This document shows positions 1 through 7,927 of a stretch of DNA of 64,000 bases, piece after piece (position 1 is the first letter of the stretch; each line of letters starts with the position of its first letter). Source of the stretch: Meiothermus ruber DSM 1279 (GTDB lineage Bacteria; Deinococcota; Deinococci; Deinococcales; Thermaceae); the NCBI RefSeq assembly GCF_000024425.1, contig NC_013946.1:1116001-1180000 (forward strand), in the 5' to 3' direction. Below the pieces are notes generated by a model. The model did not search any database, was not told the DNA's origin, and worked only from the letters and a program-made list of their open reading frames with translations. A program made the translations under genes and the position numbers.

Positions 1-1275
1 GCCATACTCGCTGTGGTTGATCTGGGCCAGCACCTGCTCGAGGTCGCTAAACTTGTACAGGCTGACCACCGGGCCAAAGGTTTCTTCGTGGTATACGCGC
101 ATCTCGGGCGTTACATCGGTCAGGATGGTGGGCTCGAAGAACAGGGTCCCCAGGTCGGGCCGGGGTCGGCCCCCGGTGAGCACCTTGGCCCCTTTCGCCA
201 CGGCGTCCTGCACGTGGGCCAGCACGGTATCGAACTGCCGCTGGACTGTGAGGGAGCCCATCTGCGAGCGGTGATCCAGGGTGGCCCCCAAACGCAGGCT
301 CGAGGTTTTTTCCACGAAGCGCCGGGTGAAGGCCTCGAAGACCTTTTCGTGCACGTAGATGCGCTCGAGGGAGACGCAAAGCTGCCCGGCATTGGCGAAC
401 GCTCCGCGAACAGCGCCCTCCACGGCGGCCTCGAGGTTGGCGTCCTCCAGCACCAGCATGGGGTTTTTGCCCCCCAGCTCCAGGCTCACCCCAATAAGCC
501 GTTCTCCGGCCTGGCGGGCCACCTTGCGCCCGGTGGGGGTGCTGCCGGTCAGGGCAATGAAATCCGCGGTAGCCACCAGGGCCTCACCCACCTCGCCACC
601 CCCGGTCACAACCTGAAAAAGATCGCGCGGCAGCCCGGCCTCCTCCAGTAGGGACTGAATCCAGAGGGCCGTAAAGGTGGTCTGCAGGTCGGGCTTGAGC
701 ACCACCGCGTTGCCCGCCATCAGCGCGGGAATGGGCTCGCTCACCGCCATCACCAGCGGATAATTCCAGGGCGAGATGACCCCCACCACCCCCACCGGGT
801 GGCGGTACTCCCAGGTCTGGGTCAGGCCCAAAAAAGTACCGCCCACCCGCCGGGGACGCAGCCAGCCCGGGCTGCGGGTGGCGTAGTACTGGGCCACAAT
901 GGCCGTGTCCAGCAGCTCTTCCTGGGCATCGCGGCGGGCCTTGCCGGTCTCGTACTGGGTCAGGTCGAGGATCTCGGCCTGCCGCTCCAGCAGCAAGTCG
1001 TGGAAGCGCAGCATGATGCGGGCTCGAGACCTGGCATCCATTCGGGCCCAGGCCGGCTGGGCCTGCCGGGCACGCTCCACGGCCTGGCGCACATCCTGGG
1101 CGTTGCTCAGCGGAAAGACACCCAGCACCCTTCCATTGAAGGGGGAGTACAGGGTGTAGGGGGTGTGGGGCTTCGACGCAGAGACTCGCTGCGCCAGCCG
1201 CTCGAGCAGCTCTGGGGTGAACAGGGGTGTTTCCCGCGGGGGATTGATGGCGCGCAGCCGGCCTGTTTCGATCAT
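1..1275 (-). CDS. NAD(P)-dependent aldehyde dehydrogenase, succinate-semialdehyde dehydrogenase-like (3' end cut by window edge)
   Basis: The minus strand reads open from ATG at 1275 to the window edge, 425 codons without a stop. The protein belongs to the ALDH superfamily, which oxidises aldehydes to acids with NAD(P). Visible landmarks are the SPWNYPL segment of the cofactor fold, LELGGKNP with the general-base Glu near residue 266, and GQLC with the catalytic Cys near residue 300, followed by the late EETFGPV segment. The order and spacing fit the succinate-semialdehyde type, but the substrate cannot be fixed by eye. An ATG at 1286 in another frame runs into a stop at once, so 1275 is the likely start. 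Only the last part, an estimated 25-60 residues, is missing. Confidence 0.9.
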   Translation of the reverse strand, partial: MIETGRLRAINPPRETPLFTPELLERLAQRVSASKPHTPYTLYSPFNGRVLGVFPLSNAQDVRQAVERARQAQPAWARMDARSRARIMLRFHDLLLERQAEILDLTQYETGKARRDAQEELLDTAIVAQYYATRSPGWLRPRRVGGTFLGLTQTWEYRHPVGVVGVISPWNYPLVMAVSEPIPALMAGNAVVLKPDLQTTFTALWIQSLLEEAGLPRDLFQVVTGGGEVGEALVATADFIALTGSTPTGRKVARQAGERLIGVSLELGGKNPMLVLEDANLEAAVEGAVRGAFANAGQLCVSLERIYVHEKVFEAFTRRFVEKTSSLRLGATLDHRSQMGSLTVQRQFDTVLAHVQDAVAKGAKVLTGGRPRPDLGTLFFEPTILTDVTPEMRVYHEETFGPVVSLYKFSDLEQVLAQINHSEYG

Positions 1276-1327
1276 CCTGAGCCCATGTTGGGATGCAGGG
1301 GTTGTCCAGTCAAGCCCCCGGATTTAT

Positions 1328-1339
1328 AAAAGCGCTTCC
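1328..1339. promoter_or_regulatory. LacI-type operator upstream of malF
   Basis: The 12-mer AAAAGC-GCTTCC is centred at 1333/1334 and matches the palindrome GGAAGC-GCTTCC at 10 of 12 positions. Related sites precede malE (7859-7870) and malQ (11968-11979). Two promoter readings are possible: TTCCAC (1336-1341) with TATTCG (1358-1363), where the site overlaps the -35, or CTTACA (1376-1381) with TATGCT (1400-1405, 18 bp spacing), where it lies upstream. Inference: a sugar-responsive LacI/GalR-family repressor, not encoded here, binds this site. Confidence 0.6.
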
Positions 1340-1468
1340 ACATCGATTAGAAGCCCGTATTCGCACTCCAGTGGTCTTACAAAATGGGGCCTTCGAGTAT
1401 ATGCTATGGGCGTTCAAAAAGGTACGTTGGTTGGGCAATCCCAAGCAACGCCCACGACGGAGGTCTAT

Positions 1469-2821
1469 ATGCATCGTTCTCCACCTGGCGCTCGAGGTTT
1501 TTTGATCGCTATTGGGCTGTTGGGCGGGGCCCTGACGGTGGCTGCGCTGGCGGGGCTCCTGCTGTTCTGGGCCTTGCAGGCGGCTTTCCCCAGGCCGGTA
1601 GAAGAAGGTTATCCGGGCTACCTGATCCTGATTTTTGGCGCGCTCGTCCTGATTCCCATTCTGGTTGTACTGGGGCGCAGGGTGCCCTACCTCACCGACT
1701 GGTACTACCTGCTTCCAGCCATCACGTTCTTGCTAGCGTTCACGGTATTTCCCATCATCCTGACCACTTATTACGCTTTTACCGATTACACCGGCCTGCG
1801 CAACGGCAAACCCGACCGCTCCACCGAAACCGCCATCGTGCGGGTAGAGGGGCGGCAGTTATTCGTGGAGGGCAATGCCCACGACCTCTTGCGCTGCGAT
1901 GAGCCCGACTGTGCCGGCCAGGCCCTGGAGATCACCACCCGCACCCAACGGGCCCGTGTCCGGGTCGAGCAGGCCAGCGGCAATACCATCACCCTCACCG
2001 CACCCCCACCCTTCGCACCCACCCTGGTCTACAAGATCAACGAGTTCCGGTTCATCGGCTTCCGCAACTTTGTGGAAATCTTCAGCCGGGCTGGTACGGT
2101 GCTGATTCCCGTGCTGGTCTGGAACATCATTTTTGCGGCGGGGGCGGTGGTGGTGGGGGCCATCCCCGGGCTCATCCTGGGCCTGATGCTCAACAACAAG
2201 AACCTGGCCTTGCGGGGTTTTTATCGCACGGCCCTGATTATCTCCTGGGCCATCCCGGTGGTGATCAGCGTGCAGATTTTTACCGCGATGCTCAACGTGC
2301 AGTTTGGCCCCATCAACCGCCTGTTGGGGTTGCTGGGCGCTTACCCCATTCCCTGGCTGACCGACCCCGAGTGGTTCAAGGTATCGGCCCTGCTGATCTG
2401 TCTATGGTTGAGCTTCCCTTACTGGATGACGGCTACCCTGGGCGCGCTCTCCACCATCCCGGATGACGTCTATGAAGCAGCTAAAATTGACGGGGCCAAC
2501 GGTTTTCAGACCCTCACCGGCATCACCCTGCCCCTGTTGCGTCAGCCTTTTATTCCGTTGCTGCTGGGCTCTTTTGCCTATAACTTTAACAACTTCGGCC
2601 TGATCTACCTGATGGGCCCCCAGCCAGGGGTTGAGGGGCGGCCTTCCACTGCCCAGGCTGGCGATATCCTGATCACCTGGGCCTATAAAACCGCCTTCCA
2701 GGCCGATGGAGGACAGGCGTATGGCCTGGGTGGGGCCATCTCCATCCTGATTTTCTTCCTTACCATGGCGATTAGCCTGATCAACTTCCGCTTTACCGGG
2801 GCTTTGCGGGAGGTGCGCTGA
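1469..2821 (+). CDS. malF: maltose/maltodextrin ABC transporter permease MalF
   Basis: Inner-membrane subunit of a maltodextrin importer, 450 residues. ATG 1469 is chosen because GGAGG sits just upstream at 1459-1463; the open frame extends further upstream without support. Two hydrophobic helices come first (residues about 10-65), then a helix, a hydrophilic external loop (about 110-195, with two Cys) and the conserved permease core with an EAA loop (YEAAKIDGANGFQ) that docks on the ATPase. It overlaps malG by TGATG, so the two are probably translationally coupled. No ATPase (malK) gene is in the window. Confidence 0.93.
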   Translation: MHRSPPGARGFLIAIGLLGGALTVAALAGLLLFWALQAAFPRPVEEGYPGYLILIFGALVLIPILVVLGRRVPYLTDWYYLLPAITFLLAFTVFPIILTTYYAFTDYTGLRNGKPDRSTETAIVRVEGRQLFVEGNAHDLLRCDEPDCAGQALEITTRTQRARVRVEQASGNTITLTAPPPFAPTLVYKINEFRFIGFRNFVEIFSRAGTVLIPVLVWNIIFAAGAVVVGAIPGLILGLMLNNKNLALRGFYRTALIISWAIPVVISVQIFTAMLNVQFGPINRLLGLLGAYPIPWLTDPEWFKVSALLICLWLSFPYWMTATLGALSTIPDDVYEAAKIDGANGFQTLTGITLPLLRQPFIPLLLGSFAYNFNNFGLIYLMGPQPGVEGRPSTAQAGDILITWAYKTAFQADGGQAYGLGGAISILIFFLTMAISLINFRFTGALREVR

Positions 2822-4149
2822 TGGCCGCCATTTTGCGCTACCTCGGTTGGGCCCTGTTTGGGCTGCTGGTGGCCTGGGTGCTTTTTGTTTACTTCCCTGG
2901 CCTGCTGGCCCGCATCCAGCCCAACACCCCCCCGGGCTTCATTCGCGTTGAGAACGGCTGGGTCTATGCCCTGGGCGGTCTTTTGGTGGCCGTGGGCCTG
3001 ATTGTGCTGTACGCCTGGCTGGCCACCCTGGTGTCCAACCGGCGGGCCCAGCGCAAGCGCAGTTTCTGGCCGCTGGTGGGGCAGGGGCTTACGCACCTGT
3101 TCATGTTCCTGGTGCTGGTATTTGCCTACTACCCGGTGCTGCAGATTCTGGCGGCTTCGTTTGACCCCCGCAACACCCTTTACCGCATCCTGCCCCCCGC
3201 CAGCGACAACCTGCTGGTGCGGGCTCGAGTGGTACCGGACTTTTCCCAGCTGAGCTGGGAAAACTACGCCAAGCTGTTCGATGGTTTTATTCTCTACCCC
3301 TACCAGGCTTTTTTGCTCGTGGTCGCGGCGCTGTGCTTGTTGTTGGTGCTGGTGCTGGCCGCCTACCGCCGCCTTATCGGCGATACCGATAGCGACAGCA
3401 GCCTGGGGAAGCTGCAGGGGCACAGCCTGGCGGCTTTTGCTATCCTGAGCTTCATCCTGGTCATTTTCCTTTCCCCTGAGCAGTTCACCGGCCAGGGCAC
3501 CGAGGCCAAATTCGTGCTCTGGGTGCGCAATACCCTGTTTGTCTCGGGCATTACCGGCATCCTGGCAGTGCTGCTCACGGCCACGGCGGGTTACGCCTTC
3601 GCCCGCTTCAACTTTCCGGGCCGTTACCCCATGCTACTGGTCTTTATTTTCATCCAGATGTTCCCCGGTTTCTTGGGGCTGGTAGCCACCTACGTTTTGA
3701 TCTCCAACCTGGGCCTGCTGAACACCTTTACCGGCCTGGTGCTGGCCTACTCGGGCGGGATTATCAGCTTCGGCACCTGGGTGTATAAGGGGTTTTTGGA
3801 GAGCATCTCCAAAAGCCTGGAGGAAGCCGCCCTGATCGACGGGGCCAGCAAGTGGCAGGTGTTTACCAAAATCCTGATGCCGCTTTCGGCCCCCATGTTC
3901 GTGTTCATCTTCTTGTTGCAGTTTGTGGGTACTTACTCAGAGTTCATCGTGGCCAACCTGTTCCTCACCGGTGTGGACTCCTGGACGGTGGGGATGGGTC
4001 TGCGCAACTTCACCACCGGGCAGTTCTCCACCCGTTGGGGGCTGTTTGCGGCGGCCTCGGTGCTGGGTTCGCTGCCCATCTTGCTGACCTTCTACGGCTT
4101 CCAGCGCTACTTTGTTTCGGGGTATACCGCAGGCTCGGTGAAAGAATGA
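2821..4149 (+). CDS. malG: maltose/maltodextrin ABC transporter permease MalG
   Basis: Second permease of the importer, 442 residues, longer than the E. coli protein (296) because of an N-terminal extension with two extra hydrophobic helices and a long linker. The EAA loop reads LEEAALIDGASKWQVF near residue 340, and the C-terminus ends QRYFVSGYTAGSVKE as MalG proteins usually do. The start ATG overlaps the malF stop, and the stop overlaps the amylase start (ATGA), so malF, malG and the amylase form one tight unit. Confidence 0.93.
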   Translation: MAAILRYLGWALFGLLVAWVLFVYFPGLLARIQPNTPPGFIRVENGWVYALGGLLVAVGLIVLYAWLATLVSNRRAQRKRSFWPLVGQGLTHLFMFLVLVFAYYPVLQILAASFDPRNTLYRILPPASDNLLVRARVVPDFSQLSWENYAKLFDGFILYPYQAFLLVVAALCLLLVLVLAAYRRLIGDTDSDSSLGKLQGHSLAAFAILSFILVIFLSPEQFTGQGTEAKFVLWVRNTLFVSGITGILAVLLTATAGYAFARFNFPGRYPMLLVFIFIQMFPGFLGLVATYVLISNLGLLNTFTGLVLAYSGGIISFGTWVYKGFLESISKSLEEAALIDGASKWQVFTKILMPLSAPMFVFIFLLQFVGTYSEFIVANLFLTGVDSWTVGMGLRNFTTGQFSTRWGLFAAASVLGSLPILLTFYGFQRYFVSGYTAGSVKE

Positions 4150-5888
4150 GACACTACCACGACTGGGAGCCTTTTTGCGTAGACCCCCTGAAGCCCGAGC
4201 TGGGGCAGGAAATCACCCTGCGCCTGCGCACCCCGGCCCGGGCTGGTTTTCTGATCCTCGAGCGCTACGGCGAGGTGGAGCGGCGGCCCATGAAAGCCGT
4301 GCCGGGCGGGCTGGAAATCAGGCTCCCGCTTCACACCTCCCCTTTGCGGTACTGCTTTTTTCTGACCGAGGAAAAGGCCTACCTCGCAGCAGATGGGCTA
4401 CAGGGCCCCATGCCCCGCTACGACAAGTTTTTTCACCTGCTGGCCCAGCCCACCGTGCCCGACTGGGCGGTGGGGGCGGTGTTTTATCAGATCTTTCCCG
4501 ACCGCTTTCGCAACGGCAACCCCCACAACGACCCCCAGAGCGGTGAATGGGTGTATATGGGCCGGCCCATCGTGCGCAAAGAGTGGGACGAACCCGTGAG
4601 CTACGGGCCCGGCGAGGGGCCTATCCAGCACTATGGGGGCGACCTCGAGGGCATTCTGGAGAAGCTCGACTACCTCGAGGCGCTGGGCATCGAGGCCCTC
4701 TACCTCAACCCCATCCTGCCCTCGGGCTCCAACCACCGCTACGACGCCAGCGACTACCACAACGTAGACCCCCACCTGGGGGGCAACCCGGCCTTCGAAA
4801 AGCTGGTCGAGGCCCTGCACCAGCGCGGTATGAAGCTGGTACTGGACGGGGTTTTCAATCACATTGGCAACACCCACCCCGACTTCCAGAAAGCCCTGCA
4901 AGACCCCACCTCCCCCGAGGCCGGGCAGTTTACTTTTTACGCCGACGGCTCGTACGCCGCCTTCTACGGGGTCAAAACCCTGCCCAAGCTGGACTACGCC
5001 AACCCCCTCACAGTGGAGCGCTGGATTGACGGCTACCACGCCCCGGTGCGGCACTGGATTCGCAAGGGGGCCGATGGCTGGCGGCTGGATGTGGCCCACC
5101 AGATGGGCGAAGGGGGCACCGACCGGCGCAATGCGGAAATCCTGCGCCTGATCAAACACAACAGCATGGAGGAAAACCCCGAGGCCTTGGTGTTTGGCGA
5201 GCTGTTCTTCGACACCCTGCCCACCCTGCGGGCCCACACCCTGGATGGCTCCATGCACTACGCCGGGTTTGCCAACCCGGTGATGGAGTGGTTATCGGGC
5301 AAAAACGTGTACGGCTGGGAGGTGGCGGTCTCGAGCCAGGCGGCGTGGGATACCCTGTGGGACCATTACACCGCCCTGCCGCTGCAACTCCGCCAGAGCA
5401 TGTACACCCTGATTAGCAGCCACGATATTCCCAGGGCCCTGTGGCGGCTCTCGGGGGATGTGCAGCGCTTCAAGCTGGCGTTGGGGCTTCTCTTTACCTT
5501 TCCCGGCGCGCCGGGCCTCTACTACGGCGACGAGATCGGGCTCGACCAGGCCAACCCCTACCACGACTGGAACGGCGACCCCATGTGCCGGGGGACGTTT
5601 CCCTGGGATGAGCGCCGCTGGAACCACGAGGTGCTGGCCTGGGTCAAAACCCTCATCCGGCTCAAAAAGAGCGTACCGGCCCTGCGGCGGGGGGGCTTGC
5701 TGCCCTTGCAGGTTACGGAGCAGTGCCTGGCCTTCAGGCGCATGTATCAGGGTGAGGAGGTCTGGGTTTACGCGGCCTTGGAGCCCCTCGAGGTCGTACT
5801 GCCCAGGGTGGAAAACCTGCTAACCGGCCAGACCCAGACCGGCCGGGTTCGCCTTTCGGGCCTGGGGGTGTTTCGCCTGTTGCAATAG
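4146..5888 (+). CDS. GH13 alpha-amylase family enzyme, neopullulanase/cyclomaltodextrinase type
   Basis: 580-residue glycoside hydrolase that should cut maltodextrins, probably inside the cell because no signal peptide is present. An N-terminal beta domain (about residues 1-110, CBM34-like) precedes the TIM barrel that begins WAVGAVFYQIFPDRF. Conserved regions include DGVFNHIG, GWRLDVAHQ with the nucleophile D315, FGELFF with the acid E352, and SSHD with D427 (the usual NHD is SHD here). ATG 4146 overlaps the malG stop by ATGA. Position in the malFG operon fits hydrolysis of imported dextrins. The exact specificity (neopullulanase, cyclomaltodextrinase or maltogenic amylase) is not decidable by eye. 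Confidence 0.88.
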   Translation: MRHYHDWEPFCVDPLKPELGQEITLRLRTPARAGFLILERYGEVERRPMKAVPGGLEIRLPLHTSPLRYCFFLTEEKAYLAADGLQGPMPRYDKFFHLLAQPTVPDWAVGAVFYQIFPDRFRNGNPHNDPQSGEWVYMGRPIVRKEWDEPVSYGPGEGPIQHYGGDLEGILEKLDYLEALGIEALYLNPILPSGSNHRYDASDYHNVDPHLGGNPAFEKLVEALHQRGMKLVLDGVFNHIGNTHPDFQKALQDPTSPEAGQFTFYADGSYAAFYGVKTLPKLDYANPLTVERWIDGYHAPVRHWIRKGADGWRLDVAHQMGEGGTDRRNAEILRLIKHNSMEENPEALVFGELFFDTLPTLRAHTLDGSMHYAGFANPVMEWLSGKNVYGWEVAVSSQAAWDTLWDHYTALPLQLRQSMYTLISSHDIPRALWRLSGDVQRFKLALGLLFTFPGAPGLYYGDEIGLDQANPYHDWNGDPMCRGTFPWDERRWNHEVLAWVKTLIRLKKSVPALRRGGLLPLQVTEQCLAFRRMYQGEEVWVYAALEPLEVVLPRVENLLTGQTQTGRVRLSGLGVFRLLQ

Positions 5889-6052
5889 CTGGGTGCTCAA
5901 AATACTTCGGGTCTTTGGGCAATAAAAGTTTGTTGGCTCGAGGTTGTGGCCGACCGGGTGTTCAGCTTATGAATCCGATCCGGTGGTCTGTGCGTAGCTA
6001 GGGGTGGAGGTGAAAGATGCGCGGGTCGAGACCCCCTTAAGGGAAGCCAGGG

Positions 6053-6081
6053 TTGTTTTGAGGGCTGGTGCCTGGTACAGG
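6053..6081 (+). promoter_or_regulatory. candidate promoter for the cupredoxin/CxxCH pair
   Basis: TTGTTT (6053-6058) and TACAGG (6076-6081) are 17 bp apart, just before the cupredoxin gene. A perfect CCCTTAAGGG palindrome (6034-6043) lies upstream of the -35. An alternative -10, TACACT (6085-6090), would place the transcript start at GTG 6097. The rest of the 5889-6081 gap shows nothing else I can support. Confidence 0.35.
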
Positions 6082-6474
6082 ATGTACACTGGGTTTGTGC
6101 GGTGGTTAGGAGTGTTTGTGCTGCTGATTGGGCTGGTCTCCTGCCAGCCTGCTGCGCCGAAGGCCTGCGTTGTGATTCGGGCGGTGAGCGTGGAGGCGGG
6201 CTTTAAGGTGGGCAATACCGATAGCCCGGATGTAACCATCCAAAGGGGCGACTGCATCGAGTTTGTGAACGCTGATCCCAGTTCGTCCCATACGGTGCAG
6301 ACGAAGCCTTTTTCCAATCCACCAGAGGAAATCCCCGCAACCAACTTACCCTACGAGCCCAATAGATTCAAAAAAGTGTTCAACATCGCGGGCGAGTACG
6401 AGTACATCTGCTCGTTGAGCACAAACAACGTGGCGCACGCCCGAACCATGTACGGCAAGATCACCGTTCGATAG
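6082..6474 (+). CDS. cupredoxin-like copper lipoprotein
   Basis: 130 residues with a lipoprotein signal: a hydrophobic stretch ending in the lipobox LVSC, so Cys21 would be lipid-anchored outside the membrane. The remainder is a cupredoxin-like beta sandwich with His70 (SSHTVQT) and the C-terminal ligand cluster Cys110, His119 and Met123. The Cys-to-His gap is eight residues, longer than in plastocyanin or azurin. Cys29 and Cys58 could form a disulfide. A GTG at 6097 is an equally possible start and also leaves a normal signal. The CxxCH gene 25 bp downstream suggests a small extracytoplasmic electron-transfer pair. Confidence 0.75.
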   Translation: MYTGFVRWLGVFVLLIGLVSCQPAAPKACVVIRAVSVEAGFKVGNTDSPDVTIQRGDCIEFVNADPSSSHTVQTKPFSNPPEEIPATNLPYEPNRFKKVFNIAGEYEYICSLSTNNVAHARTMYGKITVR

Positions 6475-6499
6475 TGACGCGGCCCCAAAGGAGGGCATT

Positions 6500-6910
6500 G
6501 TGCGAAAAATCAGTTTTTGGGTTTTGATGTTGGTCGTGGTTGCGATGCCGCTGGTGCAGGCTCGAGGCCCCTATCGCTTGCAGGCCATTGCGCAGTTTAA
6601 CCTCGTGGCCGACAATGGCGAGGTGCGTACGGTAACCTGCCAGTACTGCCATGTGAGCCCCAACGGGGGCGCACCCTGGAATGCCTTTGGCAATCAAGTG
6701 CGGGCAAACTTCAAAGGTAGCATTGGCGAGGCCCTATACGAGGCGCTCAAGGCTATGAAAGACTCGGACGGGGATGGCTATGCCGATGTGCTCGAGGTGT
6801 TTGCCGGCACCCTGCCGGGCGATGCCAGCAGCAAACCCCTGGTAACCGCGCAGTTCCTCATGCAGAACCTGGAAAAAGCGGGTGGGGTGGATATCTATAA
6901 ACCCAAATAA
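6500..6910 (+). CDS. exported CxxCH protein with a calcium-loop-like segment
   Basis: 136 residues starting at GTG 6500 behind a strong AGGAGGG. An N-terminal signal peptide ends around VQA-RG. TCQYCH gives one c-type heme site (Cys47, Cys50, His51), and DSDGDGYADVLE at 88-99 resembles a calcium-binding loop of the EF-hand or thrombospondin type 3 kind. It shares a transcript with the cupredoxin lipoprotein and is followed by a strong terminator. Inference: a periplasmic redox protein. The distal heme ligand is not obvious, so heme attachment remains unproven. Confidence 0.65.
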   Translation: MRKISFWVLMLVVVAMPLVQARGPYRLQAIAQFNLVADNGEVRTVTCQYCHVSPNGGAPWNAFGNQVRANFKGSIGEALYEALKAMKDSDGDGYADVLEVFAGTLPGDASSKPLVTAQFLMQNLEKAGGVDIYKPK

Positions 6911-6925
6911 CCGAGCCTGTTGGTG

Positions 6926-6958
6926 AGGGCGAACACAAGGTTCGCCCTGTTTTTTTTG
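6926..6958 (+). terminator. Rho-independent terminator after the CxxCH gene
   Basis: A perfect 9-bp stem (AGGGCGAAC / GTTCGCCCT, loop ACAAG) is followed by a run of T at 6950-6957. It lies 16 bp after the stop codon and directly before the SDR gene. Confidence 0.9.
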
Positions 6959-6970
6959 CAGTATGAGCGC

Positions 6971-7672
6971 ATGAGTGGTTTGCGTGGGAAAGTGGCCCTG
7001 GTTACCGGGGCTTCCTCTGGAATTGGCCTCGAGGTCGCTAAGCAACTGGTGGCTAACGGTGTGGGGGTTGGTTTGTTTGCCCGAAGCCAGGCCAGGCTGG
7101 CCCGCCTGGCGGCGGAACTGGGTAACAGCCTGGCCCTGCCGGGCGACGTGACCCGCTACGAAGACCTGGAGCGGGCTGTGCAGCAGCTCGAGGCCCATTT
7201 TGGCGGCCTGGACTTTCTGATCAACAATGCTGGAATAGGTATTTTCAAACCCGTGCACGAACTGACCCCAGAGGAGTGGCAGCAGGTGCTGCAAACCAAC
7301 CTCACCGGCTCCTTCTATGCCACCAAAGCCGCCGTACCGGCCATGCAGCGCCGCGGCGGGGGGTACATCATCAACATAGGTTCGCTGGCTGGGAAAAACG
7401 CCTTTGCCAACGGAGCCGCTTACAACGCCAGCAAGTTTGGCCTGCTGGGCTTTTCCGAAGCGGCTATGCTGGATTTGCGCTACCACGGCATTCGGGTGAG
7501 CAGCATCCTGCCCGGTTCGGTGGACACGCCCTTTGCGGGCAACAGCACCGGGGCCCCCTGGAAGATTCAGCCGCAGGATATTGCGCAGGCCGTGCTGTAC
7601 CTGCTGCAAAGCGATCCCCGCATCATCCCCAGCCAGCTGGATCTGCGGCCCAGCCAGCCACCCAAAAAATAA
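6971..7672 (+). CDS. short-chain dehydrogenase/reductase (SDR)
   Basis: 233-residue classical SDR that should oxidise or reduce a small alcohol or ketone with NAD(P). It shows the glycine-rich TGASSGIG near the N-terminus, INNAG, and the active-site YNASK with a Ser (IGS) about 13 residues earlier. ATG 6971 is chosen because the open frame upstream runs through the preceding terminator. No strong ribosome site is visible. The substrate is unknown. It stands alone between the redox pair and malE. Confidence 0.88.
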   Translation: MSGLRGKVALVTGASSGIGLEVAKQLVANGVGVGLFARSQARLARLAAELGNSLALPGDVTRYEDLERAVQQLEAHFGGLDFLINNAGIGIFKPVHELTPEEWQQVLQTNLTGSFYATKAAVPAMQRRGGGYIINIGSLAGKNAFANGAAYNASKFGLLGFSEAAMLDLRYHGIRVSSILPGSVDTPFAGNSTGAPWKIQPQDIAQAVLYLLQSDPRIIPSQLDLRPSQPPKK

Positions 7673-7780
7673 AACCCGTCTCCGGCTGGTTTTTGCGCTT
7701 TCCCTTGGTGGGGGCTGGTATGGCACCTGGCGGAAAATGTGCGGCTGGGCCTGTGCTTGGCTTTGGAGCAATTCCGGGCC

Positions 7781-7809
7781 CTTTACTTGCAGATTGGATG
7801 TAGTAAGAT
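7781..7809 (+). promoter_or_regulatory. candidate malE promoter
   Basis: CTTTAC (7781-7786) and TAAGAT (7804-7809) are 17 bp apart. Transcription would start near 7816 and give a leader of about 110 bases that contains both palindromes upstream of malE. Confidence 0.5.
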
Positions 7810-7842
7810 ACCTCTGACGCAGAAGGTAGACTTCCAAGAGCG

Positions 7843-7858
7843 ACGTTGTGGACAACGT
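7843..7858. promoter_or_regulatory. inverted repeat ACGTTGT-GG-ACAACGT in the malE leader
   Basis: A perfect 7-bp inverted repeat with a 2-bp spacer lies directly next to the LacI-type site at 7859-7870. It is absent from the malF and malQ promoter regions, so it may be a site for a second regulator or a small leader hairpin. Confidence 0.45.
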
Positions 7859-7870
7859 GGAAGCGCTGCC
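7859..7870. promoter_or_regulatory. LacI-type operator in the malE leader
   Basis: GGAAGC-GCTGCC, flanked by T and A to give TGGAAGCGCTGCCA, matches the mal palindrome at 11 of 12 positions. It lies downstream of the candidate malE transcription start, a position from which a repressor would block elongation. Confidence 0.6.
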
Positions 7871-7927
7871 ATCGAGTGTCGTCGGAGCGGCCAGGGTCTG
7901 TGCTTGAACCCGGCCAAGGAGGAAGAC

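Noticed and set aside
1163-1468. N-terminal extension of malF in the same open frame
   Set aside because: It runs through the operator and promoter region and overlaps the ALDH start; GGAGG before ATG 1469 and the membrane-helix start support the shorter protein.
6004-6081. Upstream in-frame start for the cupredoxin at 6004
   Set aside because: It would place 26 hydrophilic residues before the lipoprotein signal, which would spoil export.
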